DNA from: G965250275 sp965250275
GTDB taxonomy: Bacteria > Pseudomonadota > Alphaproteobacteria > Rhodobacterales > Rhodobacteraceae
Length of the DNA stretch: 64,000 bases
Reading direction: 5' to 3'
NCBI GenBank assembly: GCA_965250275.1
Contig: OZ252297.1
Span: 3,968,001-4,032,000 of the forward strand
The notes beneath the pieces are model-generated. The model ran no database searches. It was given only the letters and a program-made list of their open reading frames with translations, and was not told the DNA's origin. The position numbers and the translations under genes are program-made. Every line of letters starts with the position of its first letter. Position 1 is the stretch's first letter. Positions 25,052-34,484 of this stretch are shown here, one piece after another.

Positions 25052-26353
25052 ATGCTGGGGGTAAGGCTGGCGTTCCCGCTGGTGCTGACACTGGCATGCG
25101 CGGCGGGCGCAGCAAACGCCAACGGGTTTGAGAGCCGCAAGGGGCATGGCGGTCCTATCATGGGGCTTGCAACATCCGCCGACGGCACGCTGGCCAGCGC
25201 CAGTTTCGACAATTCGGTGGGCCTCTGGTCCGGTGATCAGCCCGCTTGGCAAGAAGGCCATGACGCCGCCGTAACAACCGTGGTGTTCATGCAGGACGGC
25301 CGCCTTTTGTCGGGTGGAGATGACTTCGCGGTGCGTTTGTGGTCGCCGGATGGAAACCGCCTTCTCGGTCGCCACAAGGGTAAGGTTCAGGGCCTGGCGG
25401 CCAGCCCGGACGGCACGTTGATCGCATCTGCAAGTTGGGACGGTGCTATCGGCCTCTGGACGCTGGATGGTGCGGCGCCCGTCATGCTGACACGGCATCA
25501 GAGCGGTGTGAACGATGTGGCATTTGCACCCGATGGGCGCACACTTTACGCCGCCACGTCTCGTGGCGATATCGTCAGCTATGACACACAGACGCAACAG
25601 ATGCTGCCGCTGGTCAAACACGGGTTCAGCGTGAACGAACTGGCAATCGCCGCAGACGGAAGCTGGCTGGCTTACGGGGCCGTTGACGGGGTGACACGGG
25701 TGATCGATCCGGAGTCCGGCTTACAGATCGCTGATTTCACGCTCGACCGGCGTCCCATCCTGGCCCTTGCCGCCCATGCGCCCACCCACCAGTTGGCGGT
25801 CGGCGACGGGGATGGGTACATCATGGTGATCGATACCGAAACCTGGTCGATCAGCCGCGATTTCCGGGCCATGGCGCGCGGTCCGGTCTGGGCCCTGGCC
25901 TATACGCCAGATGGCAAGCGTCTCTATGCCGGCGGCATCAGCGACACGATTTACGGGTGGCCTGTTGCGCTAATCGACCGCTTCGAACCGCAGGAAGACG
26001 GCCAGAGGTCGTTTCTGCGGGACCCGGAAACGATGCCAAATGGCGAACGCCAATTCATGCGCAAATGCTCGATCTGCCATGCTCTGGAACCGGGCCCGTC
26101 ACGCAAGGCAGGACCAACGCTCTATGGTGTCTTTGGACGCGCGGCAGGCGCTGTCCCGGATTACCCATATTCGCCCACGCTGAGCGGATCGGACATTGTC
26201 TGGAACGCCGAGAGCATTGACGCGCTGTTCGATCTGGGCCCAGATCATTACATACCGGGGTCAAAAATGCCGATGCAAAGGATTACCGGAAGCACGGACC
26301 GGAGTGATCTGATTGCTTTCCTGCAATCCGCAACCAAGCCGGAGGAGAATTGA
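25052..26353 (+). CDS. WD40 beta-propeller fused to cytochrome c
   Basis: Periplasmic protein of 433 residues. The signal peptide is 1-23. Residues 28-310 are WD40 repeats (GLATSADGTLASASFDNSVGLW, SGGDDFAVRLWSPDG, ASPDGTLIASASWDGAIGLW). The C-terminal class I cytochrome c has FMRKCSICHALEP as its heme site and MPMQR as the likely distal Met. The architecture resembles WD40-cytochrome c proteins involved in heme-protein assembly or electron transfer. It follows the gamma subunit by one base, so it is part of the operon and a candidate soluble electron acceptor or assembly factor for the formate dehydrogenase. Confidence 0.83.
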   Translation: MLGVRLAFPLVLTLACAAGAANANGFESRKGHGGPIMGLATSADGTLASASFDNSVGLWSGDQPAWQEGHDAAVTTVVFMQDGRLLSGGDDFAVRLWSPDGNRLLGRHKGKVQGLAASPDGTLIASASWDGAIGLWTLDGAAPVMLTRHQSGVNDVAFAPDGRTLYAATSRGDIVSYDTQTQQMLPLVKHGFSVNELAIAADGSWLAYGAVDGVTRVIDPESGLQIADFTLDRRPILALAAHAPTHQLAVGDGDGYIMVIDTETWSISRDFRAMARGPVWALAYTPDGKRLYAGGISDTIYGWPVALIDRFEPQEDGQRSFLRDPETMPNGERQFMRKCSICHALEPGPSRKAGPTLYGVFGRAAGAVPDYPYSPTLSGSDIVWNAESIDALFDLGPDHYIPGSKMPMQRITGSTDRSDLIAFLQSATKPEEN

Positions 26354-26354
26354 A

Positions 26355-26489
26355 ATGAAAGCCATGTTTGCCGGGTTTGCCGCAATCATCGTGATCTCGA
26401 TCGGCGCCAACTTCGCGCTCAAGACCATTGGATTTTCCAGCGCGGACCAGACCTCTGGCAACGCCGTCAGACTGGACTCAGACAGCTGA
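26355..26489 (+). CDS. Small membrane peptide (44 residues)
   Basis: A 44-codon frame between the WD40-cytochrome c gene (1-base gap) and the response regulator gene (its TGA overlaps the next ATG). It starts MKAMFAGFAAIIVISIGANF and has a single hydrophobic helix (residues 3-22), then a short polar tail. GGAGGAGAA precedes it at about 10 bases. Tight coupling on both sides and a strong ribosome site argue that it is translated. It may anchor or regulate the membrane complex; function unknown. Confidence 0.65.
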   Translation: MKAMFAGFAAIIVISIGANFALKTIGFSSADQTSGNAVRLDSDS

Positions 26490-27835
26490 TGACCATTGCC
26501 GGCCGCGATGCATTTGGAGATACGCTGGACGGCGCGTCGATCCTGGTGATCGACGACGAACCGGGCATGCGGCACTTCCTGACAAAGATCCTCACCCCGC
26601 GCTGCAAGCACGTCGATCAGGCTGCGTCAGCCTCTGAGGCCGCAAAGATACTCGACAACCAACAGTTCGATCTCATCATCCTCGACAATATTATGCCCGG
26701 GAAAACCGGGCTGGAATGGGTGCGCGAGCAACGGCAGATCGGCTTGTTTGCAGATACGATCCTGATCACTGCCTACGCGGACCTGGAAACCGCCATTCTG
26801 GCGCTGCGCACGGGTGTCGCTGATTTCGTTCTCAAGCCATTCCGCGCCAACCAGATCTTGAATGCAGTTGCACGGGCCCTGGATCGCAAGAATCTGCGGC
26901 GCGAGAACTATCTTTTGCGCCACGCCCTTGCAGCGGATGTGAGCGGTGCGCGAGGCCGGCTTCTGGGTCGATCCGTTGCCATCCGGCAGGTGCAGACGAT
27001 GCTGGAGCGGCTGGCGCCATTGCCAACACCCGTGCTCTTCACCGGCGCAAGTGGAACTGGCAAGGAAGTTGCAGCGCGCACCCTGCACTCGATGTCAGAG
27101 CGCGCGGACAAACCCTTCGTGGCCGTCAATTGCGCGGCGATCTCACCGGACCGGCTGGCCGAAGAACTGTTCGGTTTGGTGGAGGAAAACGAACAAAGAC
27201 GAGACGGGCTGTTTCTTTACGCTGATGGCGGGACTCTATTTCTGGACGAAGTAGCCCAGATGCCGGACGCCGTGCAGGCGGCACTTCTCCGCGTGCTAGA
27301 GGATCAGCGTGTGCGACCCGTTGGGGCCGAGCGCGAGATTCCCCTGAACCTGCGCTTTCTCTTTGCCACCAACGCCGATCTCACCGCAGCTGTTGAGAGC
27401 GGGCAGATACGCGCCGATCTGTATCACCGGATCAATGTCCTGAGCATCCAGATGCCCACCTTGAAAGAACGGGCCGAGGACATTGTCGAGCTGACCCACC
27501 ACTTCATGACTCAGTTTGCCACGGCGCTTGGGATGCCGGCACTGGATCTGAACGAAGAAACGCTTCTCAAATTCAGCCGCTACGAATGGCCCGGGAATGT
27601 GCGAGAACTGCGCAACCTGATTGAAAGATCTGTCATTCTCGGAGAGTTTCCCGAGGAGTTTTCGGGCAGCAGCCCGATCACAGGGGCCCCCGCGATGGAG
27701 AGTCTCGAACTCGTCACCCAGCGGCACATCATCCATATCTTGGATGCGTGCAGTGGTAACCGGGCTGAGGCCGCGCGGCGTCTGGGTGTGTCACGCAAAA
27801 CCATCGACCGCAAACTCGCAACCTGGGACGTCTGA
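26489..27835 (+). CDS. NtrC-type response regulator lacking the GAFTGA loop
   Basis: Regulator of 448 residues. The receiver domain (15-130) has phospho-acceptor Asp66 (IILDNIMPG). The AAA+ domain (about 148-380) has Walker A TGASGTGKE and Walker B GGTLFLDEVAQMP, and it ends with a Fis-type helix-turn-helix (EAARRLGVSRKTIDRKL). Where sigma-54 activators carry GAFTGA, the sequence runs ELFGLVEENEQRRDGLF, so the loop is missing. It therefore probably does not use sigma-54, like R. capsulatus NtrC/HupR, which act with the main sigma factor. It is the last gene of the formate dehydrogenase operon and converges with a histidine kinase 5 bases away. Confidence 0.88.
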   Translation: MTIAGRDAFGDTLDGASILVIDDEPGMRHFLTKILTPRCKHVDQAASASEAAKILDNQQFDLIILDNIMPGKTGLEWVREQRQIGLFADTILITAYADLETAILALRTGVADFVLKPFRANQILNAVARALDRKNLRRENYLLRHALAADVSGARGRLLGRSVAIRQVQTMLERLAPLPTPVLFTGASGTGKEVAARTLHSMSERADKPFVAVNCAAISPDRLAEELFGLVEENEQRRDGLFLYADGGTLFLDEVAQMPDAVQAALLRVLEDQRVRPVGAEREIPLNLRFLFATNADLTAAVESGQIRADLYHRINVLSIQMPTLKERAEDIVELTHHFMTQFATALGMPALDLNEETLLKFSRYEWPGNVRELRNLIERSVILGEFPEEFSGSSPITGAPAMESLELVTQRHIIHILDACSGNRAEAARRLGVSRKTIDRKLATWDV

Positions 27836-27839
27836 CGCG

Positions 27840-29810
27840 TCAGGCCGCTTCCTGCATCTGACCCGGGAGCCAGACAACGAACTCCGCCCCGCCTTCGGGT
27901 CTGTTTCGGACCGTGATCCGCCCGTCTGCACCCCGGATCAAGGTCTGGCTGATCGAAAGGCCAAGCCCTGTGCCCTCGGCCTGTTTGGTGGTGTAAAACG
28001 GATCAAACACGTTCCCGATATGCGCTTCGGGGATGCCTGGACCGGTATCCGCCACCGTCAGGCGTGCGCCGACCTTTCCCTCGCGGGTTTCAGTGTCCAG
28101 GGTCAGGGTCAGGAAGCCACCAGACGGCATGGCCTGTGCCGCATTCACAACAAGGTTGATGATCACCTGCTGCAACTCTCCGGGATTGATGCGCACCGGC
28201 GGCGCCTCTCCCAGGTTGAGGTTCACGGTCACATGCTGCCGCGACACCACGTGATCCACCAGAACGAGGCAATCTTCGACCAGGGCGGCGATATCCACAC
28301 GGTCTTCGAACGTCCCGTACTCACTGGGACGGGCAAACTGCAAAAGCCGGCCCACAATTGCATCAATCCGCTCGATTTGGCGATCAATCAGACTGAGTTC
28401 CGTCCGGACTTCCTCAGCCTCGCTGCCGAGCGTTTGCCGCATAACGTCGACATTGCCCTGAATGACCGCAACCGGGTTGTTGATCTCATGCGCCACCCCC
28501 GCGGTGATTTCCCCGATGGAGGCCAGTTTTTCGGACATCACAAGTTGCTGGAAGGTGTCCTCCAGCTTCTGGTTGGCTTCCTTCAGTTCGGCCGTGCGAG
28601 TGTCTACGCGGGTGTTGAGCTCATCCGCCCAGGCCCGCAACTTGCGATCCCGCTCCTGCACCTGATCCAGCAGGGTGTCGAGATGCGCAGCGACCTGACC
28701 GATTTCGTCCCGCGATTTCACATCCCCGTTGCGCGCAGTGAGGTCCCCCTCTTCGACCGCCTTCATGGTGCCGGTCATCTGTTCAAGGGGAGCAAAAATC
28801 CCCTTGGCGAGCCAGGACAGGATCGGAATGGACAACAGCAGCACGGCCCCGAACGCGACGATCATGGTTGCATATGCCCCGAGCTTGGCCGCTGCGAAGG
28901 GCGCCTCCAAAAACCCGACATAGAGCATCCCGACACGATCCCCGAAGCTGTCGATCAATGGCAGGTATCCGGAGATGTACCAATCGTTGACGACGAAGGC
29001 GCGATCCAGCCACGTTTCGCCCTCGTCCAGAACCGCGCCACGCACCGCGGCCGAGACCCGCGTTCCCAGCGCCCTGACATCTTCGAATAAACGCACATTG
29101 GTCGAAACGCGGACATCCTCCAGAAACAAGGTCGCCGTTCCTTGCCGGTTCGTGCCGCTGTCCTGAAACACAAGGGCGTTGATTGTATCGATAAAGTCGA
29201 GGTTCCGATTCAGAAGGATGCCACCCACCAATACGCCCGAGCGCCCGTCCACGCGAACCGGCGAGGCGGTGTGAACAACCATGCCGCGGTCTTCTTCCAA
29301 ACGGTCCGTCGGCACCGCTGCCTCGGTCTCGATCAACGTGATCCGGGCCTGCTGGGCCAGCTCCTCAGAGAGCGCGGAGAGGTCGTCACCCGAGAAGATG
29401 TCGATCGCCGTGCGTGGCAGACCTGCGGATGCGGCAGCAATCACGGGCCAGCGGGCGGCGGCAACTTCAACATCCTGCGCGGGAAGGTAGTACAAAAAAT
29501 CTAACTCAAGATCGGCCCGCGCCTGTCGGAGATAGCGGCCAAAGGCCCCCGACCCACTCATCGAGGCATCTTCGAAGGCCGTGGATTGCGCGGCACTGGC
29601 GACATCGCCCCCGGTCCTGTTGAGGATCTGTCCGAGGTATTGCTCCGCGATCCGCAGGTCGCTTTCAATGTTGGCAATCACCACGTCGTCATAGTCAGCC
29701 GTCCACCGAGCGGTCGCCAAAATCAGCAACAGCGGCAGCAAAACCACCATTGGCAACAAAGCTAGTACCAGCAATCGAAACCGGACTGAACGCACGACCC
29801 AAAGCTCCAT
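27840..29810 (-). CDS. Membrane sensor histidine kinase (dCache-HAMP-HisKA)
   Basis: Sensor kinase of 656 residues. It has a membrane helix (11-33), a long periplasmic double-Cache-like domain (40-305) with GMVVHTASPVRVDGRSGVLVGGILL, a second helix (311-335), HAMP, a coiled coil, the H-box (GEITAGVAHEINNPVAVI, His441) and ATPase boxes (NLVVNAAQAM, DTGPGIP, GTGLGLSIS). It converges tail-to-tail with the NtrC-type regulator, which is its obvious partner, and is divergent from the AcoR-like activator. A carboxylate ligand such as formate would suit the Cache domain, but this is inference. Confidence 0.88.
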   Translation of the reverse strand: MELWVVRSVRFRLLVLALLPMVVLLPLLLILATARWTADYDDVVIANIESDLRIAEQYLGQILNRTGGDVASAAQSTAFEDASMSGSGAFGRYLRQARADLELDFLYYLPAQDVEVAAARWPVIAAASAGLPRTAIDIFSGDDLSALSEELAQQARITLIETEAAVPTDRLEEDRGMVVHTASPVRVDGRSGVLVGGILLNRNLDFIDTINALVFQDSGTNRQGTATLFLEDVRVSTNVRLFEDVRALGTRVSAAVRGAVLDEGETWLDRAFVVNDWYISGYLPLIDSFGDRVGMLYVGFLEAPFAAAKLGAYATMIVAFGAVLLLSIPILSWLAKGIFAPLEQMTGTMKAVEEGDLTARNGDVKSRDEIGQVAAHLDTLLDQVQERDRKLRAWADELNTRVDTRTAELKEANQKLEDTFQQLVMSEKLASIGEITAGVAHEINNPVAVIQGNVDVMRQTLGSEAEEVRTELSLIDRQIERIDAIVGRLLQFARPSEYGTFEDRVDIAALVEDCLVLVDHVVSRQHVTVNLNLGEAPPVRINPGELQQVIINLVVNAAQAMPSGGFLTLTLDTETREGKVGARLTVADTGPGIPEAHIGNVFDPFYTTKQAEGTGLGLSISQTLIRGADGRITVRNRPEGGAEFVVWLPGQMQEAA

Positions 29811-29999
29811 GCAGGGGTTCGGTCAGCGTAGGGCGATTGCCGCGTTGGCTCAAGGCAGGGCTTTGCCGGGCCACGCGCAGATCACCGACGCCAGCCAAAC
29901 GCTGTTCCGCCATCCACTTTACACAAAGCTCCGCGACCTTCCGCGGACGCGCAATTGTCACAAGTTGATTGCGTGTTAACATCTCCCGGGGAGGCTGCA

Positions 30000-31745
30000 A
30001 TGCAAGACCGCGAACACATCAAGGAGATCGATCGCGTCCTGAATGGAGAGGAAACCGGACGGGATGCACTTGTCGCCGAAAGCTGGCGGCGCTGCGTGGA
30101 AACATATGGCATGGATCCGTCACGCCCCGATCCCGCGCATATCGTCACCGACGGAGAGCTGCGCGAACACCGTGAACAGGCCGAACGCCTCATTGCAATC
30201 GCCCGGTCCGGGCTGCAGACCTTGTTCCGGCAGGTCGCTGGTCAGAATTATGTGCTGCTGCTGACGGATGCGAAGGGCGTATGTGTCGATTTTTTCGGAG
30301 ACACCCGGTTTGAGGACGAGCTGCGGCAAGCCGGATTGTATCTTGGTTCGGACTGGTCCGAGGATCTGGCCGGGACATGCGGCGTGGGATCCTGCCTGGT
30401 CACCGGGCAACCCGTCACGATCCACCAGGGCGATCATTTCGGGCTCGCCCATACGCCGCTGTCCTGCACCTCTGCACCCATCTATGACACATGCGGGAAG
30501 CTCGCAGCGATTCTGGATGTGTCCCTCTTGCGCTCTCCCAGCCCAAAGGCCAGCCAGAATCTGGCGATGTCACTTGTCACTGCCTCTGCACGCCGGGTGG
30601 AGATGGCAAATCTGATGACGATGAGCCGCAGCGATTGGGTTTTGCGGTTTTCGACGTCCCCCGAGTTTCTGGAAGTTGACCCCGAAGCGGCTGTCTCGCT
30701 CGACGGTTCGGGGTGCATCATCGGCATGACTCATGCTGCGTCGGAGATCCTCGGTTCCGGTCACGATGGGGACCTGATCGGCCAGAAGATCGACAATCTG
30801 ATCGCGTTTTCCCCTGACGATTTGCCCGAACTGATGCGGGGACGCCCGCCAGAAGAAAGAGTGTTGCGCCTGAAAGACGGCCGCGGATTGTTCGGACATG
30901 CCATCGCCCCGCAAGCCGCACCGGCGCCACGACCCAAGGAGAGGCACCAACGATTTGGCGCATTTGCAGGTCTGGCCGGTCCGGACCCCCAGATGGAGAA
31001 GCTAATCGGTCGCGCGGCGCGTTTGGCACCCACCCGGGTGCCGCTGCTGTTGACCGGCGAAACGGGCACAGGCAAGGAGCATTTCGCGCGCGCCATACAT
31101 GTGGCTGCCGGTCCCGGCGGGCGCGCGTTTCACACGATACGTTGCGCGGGCCTCACTTCCGAGTCTGTGCGATCACTTCAGGACGCGGCCGCCGGCACCC
31201 TTTTCCTGCGGGGGGTCGCGGATCTGAGTCCAGATGCGCAGGCTGCTTTGTTGTCGCTGCTGGATTCCCGAACCGATATTCGCGTCATTGCCTCCGCTCA
31301 TGCCGTCCTTGGTACGGCACCAGATGACTTGCGAAGCGACCTTGTTTTTCGGCTGACTGGCGCTCGACTGGAACTGCCTCCCCTGCGGCTCCGCAGGGAT
31401 TTCGACTGGATGCTCGACCGGCTGCTTCGGAAAAGGCTGCCTGACGGTGTGCAACTGTCGCCGGGCGCCCGGATCGAGCTATCTGGCCGACCCTGGCCGG
31501 GAAACATTCGAGAGCTGGAACATACGCTGGAGGTCGCAGGCGCGCTGGCAGAAAGCGGGGTCATTGATCTTCCGGACTTGCCGCCCCGACAAACGACTGC
31601 CTCCAAAGGCGATCCTGACGACGACCTTGAGGCGCTCCTCACCGCTTGCGACTGGAACATGGCAAAAGTGGCCCGGCGCCTGAACGTGAACCGTTCGACC
31701 ATCATGCGACGTATTCGCAAATCCGGACTACAGCGACCTGCCTGA
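30000..31745 (+). CDS. AcoR-like Fis-family regulator with degenerate AAA+ domain
   Basis: Regulator of 581 residues. Residues 60-205 are a GAF-like sensor (DAKGVCVDFFGDTRF...CGVGSCLVTGQPVTIHQGDHFG), followed by a PAS-like region. The AAA+ domain (about 325-525) has Walker A TGETGTGKE but no GAFTGA. At Walker B, where GTLFLDEI is expected, it reads GTLFLRGVADLS, so the Asp-Glu pair is lost. A Fis-type helix-turn-helix (KVARRLNVNRSTIMRRIRK) closes it. ATP hydrolysis and sigma-54 activation are therefore unlikely. It is divergent from the kinase and immediately precedes the flavin monooxygenase gene, its likely target. GGGGAGGC precedes the ATG. Confidence 0.85.
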   Translation: MQDREHIKEIDRVLNGEETGRDALVAESWRRCVETYGMDPSRPDPAHIVTDGELREHREQAERLIAIARSGLQTLFRQVAGQNYVLLLTDAKGVCVDFFGDTRFEDELRQAGLYLGSDWSEDLAGTCGVGSCLVTGQPVTIHQGDHFGLAHTPLSCTSAPIYDTCGKLAAILDVSLLRSPSPKASQNLAMSLVTASARRVEMANLMTMSRSDWVLRFSTSPEFLEVDPEAAVSLDGSGCIIGMTHAASEILGSGHDGDLIGQKIDNLIAFSPDDLPELMRGRPPEERVLRLKDGRGLFGHAIAPQAAPAPRPKERHQRFGAFAGLAGPDPQMEKLIGRAARLAPTRVPLLLTGETGTGKEHFARAIHVAAGPGGRAFHTIRCAGLTSESVRSLQDAAAGTLFLRGVADLSPDAQAALLSLLDSRTDIRVIASAHAVLGTAPDDLRSDLVFRLTGARLELPPLRLRRDFDWMLDRLLRKRLPDGVQLSPGARIELSGRPWPGNIRELEHTLEVAGALAESGVIDLPDLPPRQTTASKGDPDDDLEALLTACDWNMAKVARRLNVNRSTIMRRIRKSGLQRPA

Positions 31746-31763
31746 TACACTCAGTTGCAGGAT

Positions 31764-31777
31764 GTTGCGCGCGCAAC
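31764..31777. promoter_or_regulatory. Perfect 14-base palindrome upstream of the monooxygenase gene
   Basis: GTTGCGCGCGCAAC is a perfect dyad in the 143-base gap between the AcoR-like gene and the monooxygenase gene. It is a candidate operator for the Fis-family regulator; the link is inference from position. Confidence 0.4.
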
Positions 31778-31888
31778 GCCGGCCACGTGAATCTGGCCAA
31801 TCTCGCCAGCCTGCTCTGATTTTTGATAGTCGCGCGGCGCGCGGGCTGCGATCTTTTTCTTCAAATCAGAGTAAAGGGAGGAGATCGA

Positions 31889-33688
31889 ATGCTCGACACA
31901 ACACTTACGGACGACACCCAGGCGTTTCTGGACAGCTTTGGTCAGGCGCTGGAAAAGGGCGACATCGAAGCCGCCAAAGACATGTTCCTAGACGACTGCT
32001 ATTGGCGCGACCTCGTGACCTTCACATGGAACATCAAGACTGTTGAAGGCAAGGCGCAGGTCGAAGACATGCTCCGCCATCAGTTGGAAACGACAAAACC
32101 GTCCAACTGGGCGCTGGCCGAAGGCGAACTGCCGACCGAGGAAGACGGGATCACGACGGCCTGGATTCAGTTCGAGACAGAGGTCGCGCGCGGATACGGG
32201 CTGATCCGACTGAAAGACGGCAAGATCTGGACGCTCTTGACCACGATGGCGGAGTTGAAGGGCCATGAAGAGCCCAAAGGGCTGGCGCGCCCGCTTGGCG
32301 CAAAACACGGCGCCGGGCGCAACCGCACCACGTGGAAAGAGGAGCGGGAGAACGAAGAAGCGGAGCTGGGCTATGCCACGCAGCCCTACTGCCTGATTAT
32401 CGGAGGGGGACAGGGCGGCATTGCGTTGGGCGCCCGTCTTCGGCAACTGGGCGTGCCCACCATCATCGTGGAACGCAATGATCGCCCCGGCGACAGCTGG
32501 CGCAATCGCTATAAATCGCTCTGCCTGCACGATCCGGTCTGGTATGACCACCTGCCCTACATCAAGTTCCCGGACAACTGGCCTGTCTTTTCACCAAAGG
32601 ACAAGATCGGCGACTGGCTCGAGATGTACACCAAGGTGATGGAGTTGAACTACTGGACCCGTACCACGGCCAAATCAGCGACCTACGACGAAGATGCGCA
32701 GGAATGGACCGTCACGGTCGACCGTGATGGTGAAGAGGTCGTGCTAAAGCCCAAGCAGCTTGTCATGGCCACCGGCATGTCCGGCAAGGCGCGCATGCCG
32801 GAGTTTCCGGGCATGGAGAAGTTCAAGGGCGATCAGCACCATTCATCCAAACACCCTGGACCGGACGCCTATCGCGGCAAAAAGGCCGTCGTCGTCGGGT
32901 CGAACAACTCCGCCCACGACATCTGCGCGGCCCTTTGGGAAAGCGAGGTTGACGTCACCATGGTGCAAAGATCATCCACCCACATCGTTCGCTCTGACAC
33001 GTTGATGGACGTGGGGCTTGGCGCGCTCTACTCGGAGGAAGCGCTCGCGGCGGGAGTGACAACCGAGAAGGCAGACCTGATTTTCGCCTCGCTGCCTTAT
33101 GCCATTCTGCATGAGTTTCAGATCCCGGCCTATGCCGAGATGAAAGAACGCGATGCCGCGTTCTACGAGGGCTTGGAAAAGGCCGGCTTCTGGCTCGATT
33201 GGGGCGATGACGAGAGTGGCCTCTTCATGAAGTACCTGCGCCGGGGCTCCGGGTACTACATCGACATCGGGGCCAGTCAGCTGATCATCGATGGTGAGAT
33301 CAAACTCAAGCGCGGTCAGGTTGTGGAAGTTGACGAAACCGGCGTCATACTCGACGACGGCACCCATCTGGACGCTGATGTGATCGTCTATGCCACGGGC
33401 TACAATTCCATGAACGGCTGGGTCGCCGACCTGATGGGTCAGGACATGGCGGACAAGCTTGGCAAGGTCTGGGGGCTGGGGTCAGACACGACCAAAGACC
33501 CGGGTCCTTGGGAAGGCGAGCAGCGCAACATGTGGAAGCCCACGCAAGTCCCGGCACTCTGGATGCATGGCGGAAACCTGCACCAGTCGCGGCACTACTC
33601 TCAGTTCCTCAGCCTGCAGATCAAAGCGCGGATGGAAGGCATCCCAACTCCGGTCTACGGGTTGCAAGAGGTCTATCACTTGTCGTGA
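31889..33688 (+). CDS. SnoaL-like domain fused to flavin-containing monooxygenase
   Basis: Protein of 599 residues. Residues 5-115 form a SnoaL/NTF2-like domain (FGQALEKGDIEAAKDMFLDDCYWRDLVTF). Residues 165-599 form an FAD/NAD(P)H monooxygenase with the FAD motif IIGGGQGGIALGARLRQLG, the NADP motif VVGSNNSAHDICAAL and late ATGYNSMNGW. It resembles class B flavoprotein (YUCCA/FMO-type) oxidases of unknown substrate. GGGAGGAG precedes the ATG. The AcoR-like activator upstream probably controls it, and a strong terminator follows, so it is a single-gene unit. Confidence 0.87.
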   Translation: MLDTTLTDDTQAFLDSFGQALEKGDIEAAKDMFLDDCYWRDLVTFTWNIKTVEGKAQVEDMLRHQLETTKPSNWALAEGELPTEEDGITTAWIQFETEVARGYGLIRLKDGKIWTLLTTMAELKGHEEPKGLARPLGAKHGAGRNRTTWKEERENEEAELGYATQPYCLIIGGGQGGIALGARLRQLGVPTIIVERNDRPGDSWRNRYKSLCLHDPVWYDHLPYIKFPDNWPVFSPKDKIGDWLEMYTKVMELNYWTRTTAKSATYDEDAQEWTVTVDRDGEEVVLKPKQLVMATGMSGKARMPEFPGMEKFKGDQHHSSKHPGPDAYRGKKAVVVGSNNSAHDICAALWESEVDVTMVQRSSTHIVRSDTLMDVGLGALYSEEALAAGVTTEKADLIFASLPYAILHEFQIPAYAEMKERDAAFYEGLEKAGFWLDWGDDESGLFMKYLRRGSGYYIDIGASQLIIDGEIKLKRGQVVEVDETGVILDDGTHLDADVIVYATGYNSMNGWVADLMGQDMADKLGKVWGLGSDTTKDPGPWEGEQRNMWKPTQVPALWMHGGNLHQSRHYSQFLSLQIKARMEGIPTPVYGLQEVYHLS

Positions 33689-33694
33689 GACGGC

Positions 33695-33737
33695 GCGGCG
33701 GGCCCATTGCAACGCGCATTGGGCCCGCCGCTTCTTT
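33695..33737 (+). terminator. Rho-independent terminator after the monooxygenase gene
   Basis: A perfect 12-base stem (GCGGCGGGCCCA / TGGGCCCGCCGC) with a 13-base loop is followed by TTCTTT. It starts 6 bases after the stop. Confidence 0.8.
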
Positions 33738-33958
33738 GCCAGGCGGCTTGGGCGTGGATCGCAATTCAGGCGACCTCAATCGGGTTTCTGGAATCCGTGG
33801 CTTGGTCGAACCTGCACTTGCTAGCTATGTGCCAGCGCACTCTCTCCGCAGTGGACTAAACCACGCGGAACCGCTGGTGCGAAGAAACCATTAACCACAC
33901 CGGGTTTTTGGGTAGTGTCGAGTTACAAACAACATTTTCAGACAAGGGATATAGCGAA

Positions 33959-34351
33959 ATGTCATTTACCCAGGACGCACTCGACGATTTGGCAACAAGG
34001 TACACAGCCGCGTGGAATTCAAAAGTACCGGAAAATGTGGCGTCGTTTCATGTGGCTGACAGCCGCATCGTGATCAATCGCGGGGAACCTTCTATTGGCC
34101 ACAGCGGCCTTACCGAAATGGCCGCCGGTTTTCACGCTGACGTGCCCGATCTGGTGCTGCAAAATGACGGCATTCGTGCTGCAGGAACCCACGTTGTGTT
34201 CATGTGGACTTTTACGGGGCATCACGCAGAGACCGGAAACCCGTTGGATGTGAGCGGTTGGGAGGAGTGGGAACTCGACGACAACATGAAAGTCACTTCG
34301 GCATTGGGATGGTTTGACGCAGAGGATTACGACCGGCAGGTCAAAGTTTAG
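33959..34351 (+). CDS. SnoaL/NTF2-like protein
   Basis: Cytoplasmic protein of 130 residues with the cone-shaped SnoaL/NTF2 pattern: LATRYTAAWNSKVPENVASFHVADSRIVINRG, IGHSGLTEMAAGFHADVPDLVL, VFMWTFTGHHAETGNPLDVSG. Such proteins are polyketide cyclases or small-molecule isomerases/hydrolases; substrate unknown. The start MSFTQDAL is preferred because the upstream in-frame segment does not resemble the fold. Stands alone after a 270-base gap. Confidence 0.7.
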   Translation: MSFTQDALDDLATRYTAAWNSKVPENVASFHVADSRIVINRGEPSIGHSGLTEMAAGFHADVPDLVLQNDGIRAAGTHVVFMWTFTGHHAETGNPLDVSGWEEWELDDNMKVTSALGWFDAEDYDRQVKV

Positions 34352-34484
34352 AACCTGGGGCAAACGCCTTGACATGATCCGGCGTCATAGGCGCCGGGGC
34401 ATTCACCACCTTCCTCCGACCGTCTAATGGCCACAACTGGGCCGACCAATGCTCGCAGCATCCGGACGCGAATGAGGTTTCATC

